From: Adiantum capillus-veneris
Lineage: Eukaryota; Streptophyta; Polypodiopsida; Polypodiales; Pteridaceae
Direction: 5' to 3'
Length of the DNA stretch: 64,000 nt
Assembly: GCA_014529385.2 (NCBI GenBank)
Contig: CM043949.1
Location: 113,587,477 to 113,651,476, forward strand
Shown: piece by piece, positions 34,451 through 44,938 of the stretch
Layout: each line of letters opens with the position of its first letter
Numbering within the stretch: the first letter of the stretch is position 1
Translations under genes and position numbers: made by a program
The notes under the pieces: generated by a model
The model's database searches: none
What the model was told of the DNA's origin: nothing
What the model saw: the letters and a program-made list of their open reading frames with translations, nothing else

Positions 34451-35596
34451 ATTCCATCGTTGCATAGCTCCAATGACCAACAAAATTATCAATCCTGAGG
34501 GATGAAATACCTGGCTAGGACATGGAAACACTCACGCAATTAGTGAGCTAATCATGGAAACACAAATGGTTAACTCTATGAGGTGATCTTCTTGACCTAT
34601 GGAGGAGCTAAGCCACAATGAAAGGTAATCTCCACATCCACTTCTCTTCACCTCCAATCAATCCAATCACGCATACTAATGATTGCAAGACGCACACAAC
34701 ACTAATCCTATCATGCAACACACTAATCACAAAACACACACAACACTAATCCTATCATGCAACACACTAATCACGCATACTAATGATTGCAAGACGCACA
34801 CAACACTAATTCTATCATGAAGCACACTAATCGCAAGCATACACACATAGATCTATCCAGCACCACACTCCAATCAAACCTACATGCACACACAAGAAAA
34901 AGAGGGCAATCACACAAGATTAGAGAGGGATTAACCACTAATTAGTTAAGATCTAGCTAATCTAAGCATCATAGGCAATCACAAGAAGCATGAGAGAGGC
35001 ATAGTGAAAGAGAATTAAGCAATGATTAATGTTAGTCAAGTCACATGAGCAAGGAGAAGCTCAAGGACTCCATAGCCACACAGCTCAAGAGCTCTCACCA
35101 AAGAGTGCTCTCAACAAATGAGCTCGAGAACCCTACTTTCTTTTACACACTACCTTATATACCTAGGGTAAAAATATGCAATGTTTGGGCGCCCAAGGCC
35201 TTTAGGGCTCCACCACTTACTGAATCTACAACTTAGACACACTCACTGACCTGTTGTTTACAGCTTGGAACTCCCATTGAGCTCATAACACATTAAAAAT
35301 ATTACAATGGCTTGAAATAAATCCAAAATTTACAATACATGACCATTTTGGAAAAATGTGAAAAATGTGTAACTCCAATCTTTACTGCTTCTTCATGTTG
35401 ATCTTCCTTTAGCAGTTTTTGTTAGCTGACATTGACTCAGTTAACCTTCCCCCCTTTCGATTTTAGTGCCCATCCTCGGGCACTGTTGAAAAGTGTTCAA
35501 TGAGGCTGTGAAAGTTTATGATTGGTTGTTGATGGCTGATCGTCTTCATTTGTCATTGAATCTATTGATGAGGTTCAATTTGTTGCAGCATCTTCA
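34451..35596. other. Unresolved repeat region with minisatellite and LTR-like features
   Basis: A tandem array (about 34672-34832) repeats CACACAACACTAATCCTATC, then ATGCAACACACTAATCA, with spacings of about 45 and 60 bp. On the minus strand TATATAAGG near 35155 is TATA-like, and AAAGGGGGGAAGG near 35445 looks like a polypurine tract preceding TGAGTCAATG. This raises the possibility of a minus-strand 3' LTR ending about 35436. No partner LTR is seen. GTGCCCATCCTCGGGCAC (about 35468) is a small perfect hairpin. Confidence 0.3.
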
Positions 35597-36392
35597 TGTT
35601 AGGAAATAAGACGTAGCTAAATAGATAATTGAGTAGATTACTTAATGGAGAGAGACATATTTATATACACGAGATTATAGAGTAGAGAGAGAGAGAGAGT
35701 ACACACGATATACGTGGTTCACCCAATGTGGGCTACGTCCACGGGAAAGCAGCCACTCAATGGCTTTAGTACTTCAAAACAAGAAGTAGTTTACAAAGGG
35801 ATTATACCCTTAATGGAGCTCCCGCCTTGCTTCACTCTCACCACCTCACACTCACCTTGTTGCATCAACTTCACACTATAAAATGTGTGTAGAAATGGCC
35901 TCCTTTTATAGGCCAAAAGGGCTGCCCTCTCTTATGATAGACAGCCATGTGTAGCCGCCCTTGTGCGAATAAGTCCAAATCGGACCCTCCAATCCACCCA
36001 TGTGTGGCCGCCCTTGAGAAGACAAGTCCGCTTTTGAATTCGGCCATCGGTCACCGGCCATTGACTTCCGGCCACCGGCCACCGGCCATTGACTTCCGAC
36101 CACCGGCCATCGGCCATTGACTACCGGCCACCGGCCAACCGACCGGTTGTTTTCCGACCACTTTCCGGCCGCTGTCCGGCCATAATATTCCGGTGGAAAA
36201 GAATACTCCGGCGAAAAAAAAGTCTCGGGGGCGGAGGTTTAAAGTTGCCCCTGATTCTTGTCCGTGAAAATTTTGGTTTCCGGTGAGTGATTTTCCTTCA
36301 CGCACAATGGCTTCTCCTCATAATGGGGGCCTTACAAATGTGCGCTTTTACCACAGAAAATTACAAGGGTAAATCAGGCTCCATACTTAACA
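35597..36392 (-). repeat. Copia solo LTR, minus strand
   Basis: This is the same family as the LTRs of the copia element in PPO, in inverted orientation (plus strand starts TGTTAGGAAATAAG, ends CCATACTTAACA). It is 796 bp long with a perfect 5-bp duplication, CTTCA (35592-35596 and 36393-36397), and no internal region. Its GGCCGGT-type U3 repeat is longer than in the PPO copies. The TATA box is inverted at about 35907. Confidence 0.92.
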
Positions 36393-36397
36393 CTTCA

Positions 36398-36812
36398 TTG
36401 GTCCGAATATGTCTGATGTGAGAGATGATGTTGCATTTGTCCGTTGTAATAGCATAATGATGAGGTTGATGTTTATTTATGAAAAGTATGTAGAGGGGAA
36501 CTAGAATGATGAGGTTCTAAATTAGGGTCTAATACCTAGATGACCAAAGGGAAAAAACCCAGTGGGAAAAAAGTACCTTTGGGATACGCGCATTACTGGA
36601 GTACTTATTAGCATAGAAAATACAAATAAGGTACTCAAGGGATTATTTCCTAATAGATATGGAATTAAAAAGGCAGCAAATATGAGAGGGTAGCATGATG
36701 GAACATTGGTTTGCCTGTTGTAGTCCACTCAAGGTGCATAGGTGGAAGCAAAAAAGAGTGTCTAATGCATATGTCCAAGGATGGGACATCCTATTTATGC
36801 ATACACAAAAAT
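36398..36812. other. Intergenic, nothing recognised
   Basis: No gene, repeat or element boundary could be supported in this stretch between the solo LTR and the foldback. Confidence 0.5.
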
Positions 36813-37264
36813 CATTAGGCAAAATTTGGACTCACAAAGGGGCCCTTTAAGGAGTTTAACTTTACCTCTCTCTACCAAAACGGGCGCATGGATAAATTTT
36901 TGCAAATAAACTCCAAAGTTGGCAGAGGTTTGATGGTTAGAATGTCCTCTTCAAGCTCTATCTACTGATATATAGCACTCCATGAGATTCCTCATATTTT
37001 AGAAGATTACTTTTTTGATTCACCTATGATGTGACAACTCTGTCAGAACCTAAGTGAATCAAAAAAAGAATCTTCTAAAATATGAGAAATCTCATGGCGT
37101 ACTATATATCAGTAGATAGAGCTTGAAGAGGACATTCTAACCGTCAAACCTCCGCCAACTTTGGAGTTTATTTACAAAAATTTATCCATGCGCCCGTTTT
37201 GGTAGAGAGAGGTAAAGTCAAACTCCTTAAAGGGCTCCTTTGTGAGTCCAAATTTTGCCTAATG
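36813..37264. mobile_element. 452-bp foldback (inverted repeat) element
   Basis: Two arms of about 211 bp (36813-37023 and 37054-37264) are near-perfect reverse complements around a 30-base loop. The outer ends are CATTAGGCAAAATTTGG and CCAAATTTTGCCTAATG; the inner ends are GATTCAC and GTGAATC. There is no coding capacity and no clear flanking duplication. It could be a foldback-type MITE or an inverted duplication. A transcript would form a long hairpin. Confidence 0.8.
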
Positions 37265-38543
37265 GCATGGAAAACAATATGTTGTGCAAGAAAGATTTTG
37301 AGGGGTTCTTCAGAAAGATGGTATAGCTATAAAATCATATGACATGGCTTTGTAAGCTGGCACCCCTTTAAGAATAATTTTTGTTGACGAGGATACGTGC
37401 TCTCATCTTACTGTACAATGTGCATGAGTGTTGGACTGTACAATACTCCACCAATTGTAAGTTAATAGACTTCAACTCTTACACTCATTTCATCCAACAT
37501 GAGCGACCTAACTTAGATATGCTCAACTCTTCCAGCTTGAGCGTAAGCCTAATAACTACAACTCTTAGCACATAGTTTAATATGACTTGAAGCTTTGAGG
37601 CTAATGCTATGCTCATTTTATGGCTCAGTAGTCCAACTCTGACTATGCCAAAGAGTGTTTTTTGCACCGTGTCAACTTGACTTTTTAAATTCTTGTGCTT
37701 ACTACAAACATTTCTTCATGTAAAAGTAAGCTTGAATCCTCAAAAAGAGGATTAGTGAAGGACCAAGTTGGCATTGAAGGTTTCTTTTGCCATACCTGTT
37801 TTATCTTCTTTGAATCTTCATTCATGTTGGTTGGGTGGTCCTTCTTTGACTGTGAAGACTCCATTTGTTTGATTCTCCAATTAGACATGTTTCATTGGGG
37901 AGGTCTTAATGTTACTTCTTATGCTCTAACCTTCAGTTTTGGTACCCATATCTATCTATTACCTTTATATTACTCCTGTTCCTTTAAGCTCCACTGTGAT
38001 TCTATCCATCCCATGTGTTTGTCTTTCTGTGTTGATTTCCTGTTTTTAATCGAAACCAGATCATTGAATTTGACTAAATTTATCTGAACAAACACTTGAT
38101 TTACTTTCTTTTGATTTCTTGAGTACTTTGGGTCATATATATTTGCTTTTCTGGGTGTCTCATTAGAGGTTTCAGTTGCGTCATCAATTGACTTGAAGTT
38201 TTGAAAGCCTGGCTTGCTTCAAGAAGTTGATCCATGAGGGTTCTTTGACGTAGAGGCATATGCTATCACACCTTCTTTGATAATCTATGGAAGGTCCACT
38301 TGTGCTTTACCTTGGTCCGCAAGATTCATCTTTGATTCTTGTGACTCCTGCAACTCTGAATCTAGCATTAACGGTACTTGTAATTGTCGCTTTCTACCTC
38401 TTGGAAATGAGAGTATTAGCATTGTATCTTCTTTGTAGGCCTTGTGTTGGTCTAGCCACTGATGTTCAATGATGACATCTGCAAGCATTTCCTTTGAAGG
38501 CTTCACCTGAAACTTTACTTGCTCTTCATGATGTTGGATGCTA
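37265..38543 (-). other. Unidentified hydrophilic minus-strand ORF region, left part
   Basis: Minus-strand open stretches at 37685-37888 (KKIKQVWQKKPSMPTWSFTN) and 38285-38506 (MLADVIIEHQWLDQHKAYKE) are Lys/Gln/Ser-rich with no recognised domain. The region abuts the chromovirus solo LTR, and the flank on its other side (47657-48675) has the same composition, orientation and a matching frame at the junction. The two look like one older unit split by that LTR. It could be a host gene fragment or an older retroelement ORF. Confidence 0.35.
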
Positions 38544-38811
38544 TGTCATTAAATATCTAATATATAACCAACCCAAATGATTTTCTCATATTAAACTGAT
38601 TAATTAATATGGGATAATAAACGGGAACAAGGGTTAGAATATAGACATGTGCTTACGGATCTATCTCAACACGGGGCCAATGGAAGAAGGGACCCAAACG
38701 AGAGATGGTGTGTCAAAGCACAAGGTTAACTAATGAAGCTGAAAAGACCTTAGGGTTAGATTCATTAAAGAACTCCAATGGTTAATGTTACAAGTCCTTT
38801 GACCTGAAGCA

Positions 38812-39003
38812 AGCTAGGGCTCAGCTTGAGGGGGAACTCGACCTAAACTTAAGCAAGCTAGGGATGTGCTTGAGGTGGGAACCTTAAGCAAGCTAGGCTT
38901 GTGCTTGAGGTGGGAACCTGACCTAACCTTAAGCAAGCTAGGGTTGTGCTTGAGGTGGGAACCCAACCTAAACTTAAGTAAGCTAGGGTTGTGCTTGAGG
39001 TGG
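38812..39003 (+). repeat. LTR-internal minisatellite
   Basis: About four tandem units of roughly 40-60 bp are built on AAGCAAGCTAGGGTTGTGCT followed by TGAGGTGGGAACC. A single, unexpanded unit occurs in the sister LTRs at 13545 and 34100, so the expansion is specific to this copy. It is not a CRISPR: the spacers are short, partly identical, and lie inside an LTR. Confidence 0.75.
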
Positions 39004-40517
39004 TGATAGCGGGAAAAAGAGCAGTGCAATCGGGTGGCCTCTGTACTCGTGCACACTCCACAAACCACGCTTCATGCAAACAAGCAAAGAAAAAAACAAA
39101 GGGGGCACCACCCTAAATTAAGAGGTTTAGGGACCTCACACATAGTGCACATAGGCAAGTGAGACTTCTGGCATTATGATGGCATCAAAACATATGGCAA
39201 AACACATAGAACCGAAGCTTAGGGGCCTTATGTAGCATATATATACACAAGACATCAGCTTAACAATACAACGGCATCTGATCATACATAACAAGGATAT
39301 AGAGAAGCAAGCCAAGGATGGCATAATCCCTTGTCAAAAACAATCAACCCAGCAAGTAGGTATGATCCTACTAGCAACACATCAATACCTTAGAGAATGA
39401 TGGCGAGGATGGTGGCCATGGAGCATGAGAGAAGAATCGTTATTTAGGTTTTAGGGCTAGTAATGTAGCATACTAGAGGGAGAGAGAGAGAGGGAGAGAG
39501 AGTAGAGCTCCATCCATAGCTCCTTGTTGTGAGCAATGTCGTCATAGCTTCGTTGCTTGGTGAAGTGGGTGAAGTGTTTTGTTTTGAGTGAGAGAAGGCC
39601 TCCTTATATAGGTTTCTGAGAGGGTTTAGGATTAGGGATAAACATGCTTAAATCCGCTGATTGGGGTTACTTTTTGCTTAGGGTGGTCAACAGATTGAGG
39701 TCACCTGATATGTCACCATCAAGATATTCTCTAGAGTGATGTGAGAGGGGAGGGTAAATGCTTATTTTTCTGATTGTGACACATGGGGATAAGGCCTTGA
39801 CCAGCATTTAAGAGCAGGTAGGTGGCTGTTGAAACTAGAGGTTCTGCACATGTCAGGGGGGACCTGCGGGGGTCCTCCTGAATATCAAATTCTCAAAAAA
39901 TCCTCAACCATGGCTTCTTTTGACATGTGTTCTTTGAAAAAATTAGCATGTCTCTTTTCAACTCAAAAGTCTTTATCCCTGTTGACTCACCTTTACCATA
40001 AGATTTTCTCCTTTTCTCCTCCTGTAACTGCATTGTTGATGCCCAATCACTGCTTCTAGTAACAGTGAACTGCTACCTACCAAATACTTATGGTGCAGTA
40101 AAAAATATTTACCATGGGGTAAAAAAGTTACTGTAGGTAAAAAGTGATTTGTATTTACCATGTAGGTGAAAAATATTTACTGTAGGTAAAAAATGTTTAC
40201 TGTGGTAAAAAATATTTACTGTCGATAAAAAAGTGAAAACGGAATATGCTGTGCTGTGAGTCCACACGAACATCCTCGTGTAGATTTCACTAGAAATTCA
40301 CACCTAGAATGGGCTATTCTGTAAGATATAGGTTGTAGGCATGCATAAGAGCTTGTTTCCACGTATCTTCTGTCCATGGCACTTTTTACTCTTTGGTGCT
40401 TGTGAAGTAGATTTTTCTTCTCTTTCGAGATCCCTTGGACTAGAGTATCCTCATCTCCCCAACAACTGACTGTTCCTTTATTGCATCTTCAGAAGGGGTC
40501 CTAAAAACCATGCATCA
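39004..40517 (-). repeat. Left (3') LTR of the 39-46 kb element
   Basis: It starts TGATAGCGGGAAAAAGAG and ends AAACCATGCATCA on the plus strand. It includes a GA-rich tract (about 39475-39505), an inverted TATA box (CCTATATAAGGAGG on the minus strand, about 39600-39613) and a minisatellite of ATTTACTGTAGGTAAAAAAT words (about 40090-40235). The short ORFs it contains are duplicated in the other LTR and are not genes. Confidence 0.92.
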
Positions 40518-42386
40518 TATATCCCTCCCCCTTAAGCTAGAGGTATTTGATGCCTCTAGTTGTAGGTTGTGCTACAATAGGGTTCTCCTGGTTTACTGCT
40601 TTCTTGGCTGATGCACCCTGTTTAGTCCTTTGTGATGAATAATTGTATCCATCCATGACTAACAACTGGTCTCCTAGACCCTTGAAAGCAATACCCCATC
40701 TATTGTCAATATCCACTTTCACTGGTAGCATTCACTTTTTTCTTTTTTTCTTCTCTTTTTTTTTTTTTTTGCCCAACCCCTCGTTGAGCATTCATGCTCA
40801 ACTATAGTATTAGTTGGGTAAAAGATGACTATATAGAGAGAATTATATAACATAGAGCTATAGACTGCATAAGACAAATGATAGTATAGTGGCTATATAG
40901 ATAGGATAGAGATAGAGAAAAAGCATCTGCTACTGCATCACCCTCCAGGGTCAAATGGAAAGCTCAAAGCTCCCCCACGCATGGTGTAGAATCCACCTGG
41001 ATCAAAAGTAAAGCATTGCTCATTGCCATCAACCTGTAAAACATGTATATCCAAGCCTTCCTTTGCACTCGTAGGACAATAGACAGGCCACCCTTCCAGC
41101 TCTTTATAGCACGGAGCTTCGTCACCCTGCATCCATAATCCTTCGTGTCCACTATAAGCATACTTGCCATCACTTGAGAAACCTGAATCATAAGCAGCTA
41201 TCCTACCATCTGCTACAGAACCCTCCATGGTATAGTCCACTTCAAAAAAACCTCGCCATTGACACAAAAATATATGTAAAGCAACCTCCAATAACACATG
41301 TATCCATAGCATCACATAACATAGCAAGACCCTGCCATTTGCCTCCACTTGCTGCATAGCCAAGCAAACCTGATCACTTTTCAAACCTGTATCCAAACCC
41401 TCCACAACCATCTCTTTATACTCAGAAACATGACCTACTAGAGCTTCAACCTGTGCAAATACCTCATCACCAACAAGGTTGACGGCACCTTCCTTTAATT
41501 GGATATGGTGTTGGGTTACCGTCACTCATTTAATGTGCTTGTAATCAGCTATAGAGAGGCCAACATGCTTCTTTAGTACCTGCAAATAGGGTTCTCTCTC
41601 TTCTTCTAGTAGGTCCTTAGCTAGCATCTCCTCTAAGCCTGTGGCTTCTTCCTTGTTTAGAGAGTCTTGACCACCTTCTCCTTCTGGGTTTCGCAGTATT
41701 ATACCCATGACTTCCAAAGAGCTAGCATCCTCCTCAGATGACTCATCGTCAGATGAAGAGCAGTTGCTTGTGCTCCATTCATCCATAGAAGTCTCCATCT
41801 CTAGGTCTTGTTGTCTACCCTGCTTCATGTCATACACAATTTTTTGTTGCTTGCCACCTACCTTATGATTTGGTCGCAACTCAAGGGAACCTGTCTCCCA
41901 ATCTTGCCTAGCTTTCATAGCCATAAGCCAAGGTCTTCCAAGGATTAGCGGATAGCCCTCCCCCTTAGTTGGGATCACATAAGAATCAATTGAGGTTGCC
42001 ACACCAAAAGCTGAAACCTTCACTCCATTAACCTTTCCCACACAAGCCACCCTTACATTATTTGCCATCTTAGCTTGTAAGGAAGTTTGCTCGTTTACTT
42101 CCAAACCCAACCTGTGCATTAATTTCTCTGTCATAACACAAATCTCGGCTCCACCATCTACGTACACATTGGAGACTCGCTGACTCTTAATCTCTGCATC
42201 AATGGCTGGCACGATATCCTTCATGCCTCTTGCACTAATAGACCCAACTGACTTTGCCTTAGCCCTCCAGGTTCTACGCATATTTGGGGAAAGGTTGAGG
42301 AGTTGCTGCCATGAAATCTTTGGTCCTTGCTTACTCACATCTGCTACCAGGTCGTAAGGTATGGATCCTACCCCAAGTGGAAAGTC

Positions 42387-43580
42387 TTATACTCCTATGT
42401 GCCTCCTTGACCTACTCTTCCTTTTCTTGTCTCCTATCACTTGGGAGGAACCCTCATTCCCTTTATCCGGCTCTGAAGCTTCTATTTCATCAGTTCTTTG
42501 TCTCCTAACTCTCTTTATTGGCATGGCAACAGCTTCCTCCATTTTTTCTTTCCCTTTATCCTTACCATTGTCAAGACTTATGACAGAGACAGCCCTGTCC
42601 TCCCCTCCCAATGGTAGTGGAGGGATCTCTGCTGGTGCTTGTGGTGGTGGAGGAGGGGGTCTCAATATTTGGATTGGTGGAGCCACGTGTGCATTTTGTC
42701 CATTTAGTGGCCTAGCTCGAGGAGGAGTGACTTGCTGGCGAGGAGGCCGTCTTTGATTACCATTTCTTTGATAGCGTCGTGGATGGGGGCAATAATACAT
42801 GCCGTGACCTACCTCTCCACAGTTGTAGCAAATGTACTCACGTGCTTGCCTTTGTCCTTCTTGTCTATTTCGTTCATTTCCTGGCTGGGGAGCCTTTACA
42901 CCTTGAACCAGATTGATGGACAGGCTCTCTAGTTGATTGGTGATTTGTTGAAGTAATTCTTGTTGAGAGGACTCTTGGTCTGTTGCTCCTGTCCCTACTA
43001 CTACCCTTGCCGTAGGTTGAGCTAGCGGTGGAGGCTCCATTCCCCCTTGTAGTTTAGCTTGTAATTTTAACTTCTTATCCTTCTCCCTTGCATAAGTCAT
43101 AGCTTTATCAAAGGTATATGGGAATTTACCTTTTACCTTTTCTCGAAGGATGGGGTAAAGCCCTGCCAGGAAACAGTCCTTCTTTAGGCATTCTGGCGCC
43201 CTTTCTCCTTCACCTAGTGATGCACACCATTTCTCCCACAGGTTGGAAAACTTTCCTTCATAGCTTCTATAGTCATTGGGTGATGTTTGGCGTAGCTCTA
43301 AGAGCTGTCTCCATATCTCCTCTGGAGGCTCATGGCGGCGAAATTCTTCGATGAAGGCCATCTTTAAGGACTCCCAGTCTCTTCTTTCTTCAGGTGCCAA
43401 AGTTTGATACCATAATTTTGCACCTTCCCTCAAGACCAAAGGAAAGGCCCTTAACTTAGTAGCTTCGTCATCCCTTCCCGATACTAGAAAGGCCATTTCC
43501 AAATTATCCAAAAATTCTGGAGCAACCTCCCCAGGCTTACCATAAAAATTAGGGAAGGCCATAAGTGAGAGAGTAAACAA
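42387..43580 (-). CDS. gag: gag of the 39-46 kb element
   Basis: This 397-residue open frame has a Ty3-type capsid region: FYGKPGEVAPEFLDNLEMAF near the start, then EERRDWESLKMAFIEEFRRH and EERAPECLKKDCFLAGLYP-like segments. A zinc knuckle, CYNCGEVGHGMYYC, lies near residue 250, followed by a proline-rich tail (IQILRPPPPPPQAPAEIPP) and a basic end. It would form the element's virus-like particle. It is the longest open frame of the element and is apparently undamaged over its length. Confidence 0.85.
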   Translation of the reverse strand: MFTLSLMAFPNFYGKPGEVAPEFLDNLEMAFLVSGRDDEATKLRAFPLVLREGAKLWYQTLAPEERRDWESLKMAFIEEFRRHEPPEEIWRQLLELRQTSPNDYRSYEGKFSNLWEKWCASLGEGERAPECLKKDCFLAGLYPILREKVKGKFPYTFDKAMTYAREKDKKLKLQAKLQGGMEPPPLAQPTARVVVGTGATDQESSQQELLQQITNQLESLSINLVQGVKAPQPGNERNRQEGQRQAREYICYNCGEVGHGMYYCPHPRRYQRNGNQRRPPRQQVTPPRARPLNGQNAHVAPPIQILRPPPPPPQAPAEIPPLPLGGEDRAVSVISLDNGKDKGKEKMEEAVAMPIKRVRRQRTDEIEASEPDKGNEGSSQVIGDKKRKSRSRRHIGV

Positions 43581-43897
43581 TTACACAAACAGCTCCAATT
43601 TACTTTTAAGTAGAGTATGGTAATTACAATTTGGAGCTTTAGCACAACTTAGCTCAAAATAGGATGAAGATCGACACATCAAAGGAATGGTAATAGTTTA
43701 GTAAGGATAGAATGACAGGATGAGGAGAGCGCAAGATTTCCCCAAGTCTCTCGGCTCCAAACAATAGGGCTATTCTTTGCTGATAAAAGATTTTTCTATC
43801 AATATAAATATTCACACGGATATGACGCACAAAATGGAAAGGAAACATGCGGGGATCATCATTCTCATTATTGGCATCCATACTTACACACAAGAGC

Positions 43898-44866
43898 CTA
43901 GCTTAGTTGCACCACCTTGGGACCAATGAGCCTGATCAGCCACAGAAGGTCAGCACCTCGGATCACTTCGACTCTTCCTGATGCATCTGTGAAGACGTAA
44001 GGCGTGATGGCAACACTTTGTACAATGCTGAGCCTTTTAGCAAGCAACAATTGGATTCTATTACCATAATCAGCATGACGAATGAAAGTGACACCATTAA
44101 TGTGCAGCACATCATCAACTAAGATAGTTTCCTTAGATTGAGATAACTTCTTGAAAATTAGTAGCAAAGGTAGGGCAGGGAGGCTTTTCACCCGGTCTCC
44201 AAAGCACTTTGGACAATATCCAAAGTGATATTCATGCGGACAGGAGGATGTCTTGGGATTGGTGGTGTTTGGATTCACAAAGTGCACTGGGAGCACTCAC
44301 AGACGGGCGGCAATCTTGTAGGCAAGCCTTTGCCTCTTTGCTTTAGGAGGATTTAGGGGTGAGAGTCGTGGTTGCAAGTTGGAGGTTGAAGTTGGTTGCT
44401 CACTAGCCTTTTTCTTGCCTGTAGTGGTCATGTAATCCCTTATTAATGAGATTAAGCCAAATGTTACCTTACGCTTGAGCACGCGCTGCGGCCTTGGGCC
44501 ACTTAGGTGTAGAGGTGAGCTTCCTCCTCTTAGTCGGCTCCTCAAGAAAGAGAGGTCTGGTGATGCTTTCTCTTCCCTTAATGTGTGTCACAGTACCTTC
44601 GTGTATGTTGATGTAGAATATTTCAAGCTCATGTGCGTTGGAGGTTTCTGGAGCACTCATAGGTTGAGAGGAGACATATATCAAGCTCTTCTTCTTACTC
44701 TCCTTCGTTGGCGACGATCACGAACAAGGCATGTAGAAGAACTTACTTCTTGAATTTCAATGACACTGCAACCTGGTAACAAGACCTCGATGAAAGCTTT
44801 TAAGGCCTCTAAAGCCTCCTCCTCTTCTGTTCTCCAATTTGCAAACACCTCACGCCATTCGTCCAT
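43898..44866 (-). other. Extra coding-like region between primer site and gag
   Basis: The leader is nearly 1.4 kb long and coding-like. It starts with MDEWREVFANWRTEEEEALE and FIEVLLPGCSV, then a basic stretch (EEPTKRRKLTSTPKWPK), and a Cys/His cluster CPHEYHFGYCPKC (about 44220) followed by GVTFIRHADYGNRIQLLLAK. The MDEW segment recurs in the element at the right window edge (about 63455). The function is unknown; it is either an additional retroelement ORF or captured sequence. It is not intact as a single frame. Confidence 0.45.
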
Positions 44867-44938
44867 GTTGTAGACTGCACATCTTCATTGCTTGTGGACT
44901 GAAGGTCTGTGTAGCCCTCCTCCGTGGGGGCACCAAAA

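Noticed and set aside
38812-39003. Regularly spaced direct repeats resembling a CRISPR array
   Set aside because: The units are tandem, spacers are short and partly identical, and the array lies inside a plant LTR.
39136-40161. Short ORFs at 39136-39324 and 39829-40059
   Set aside because: The same ORFs recur at 45071-45259 and 45764-45994 because both sets lie in the two LTRs of one element; they show no domain.
42361-43354. Plus-strand ORFs across 42361-43354
   Set aside because: They are antisense shadows of the gag ORF at 42387-43580.
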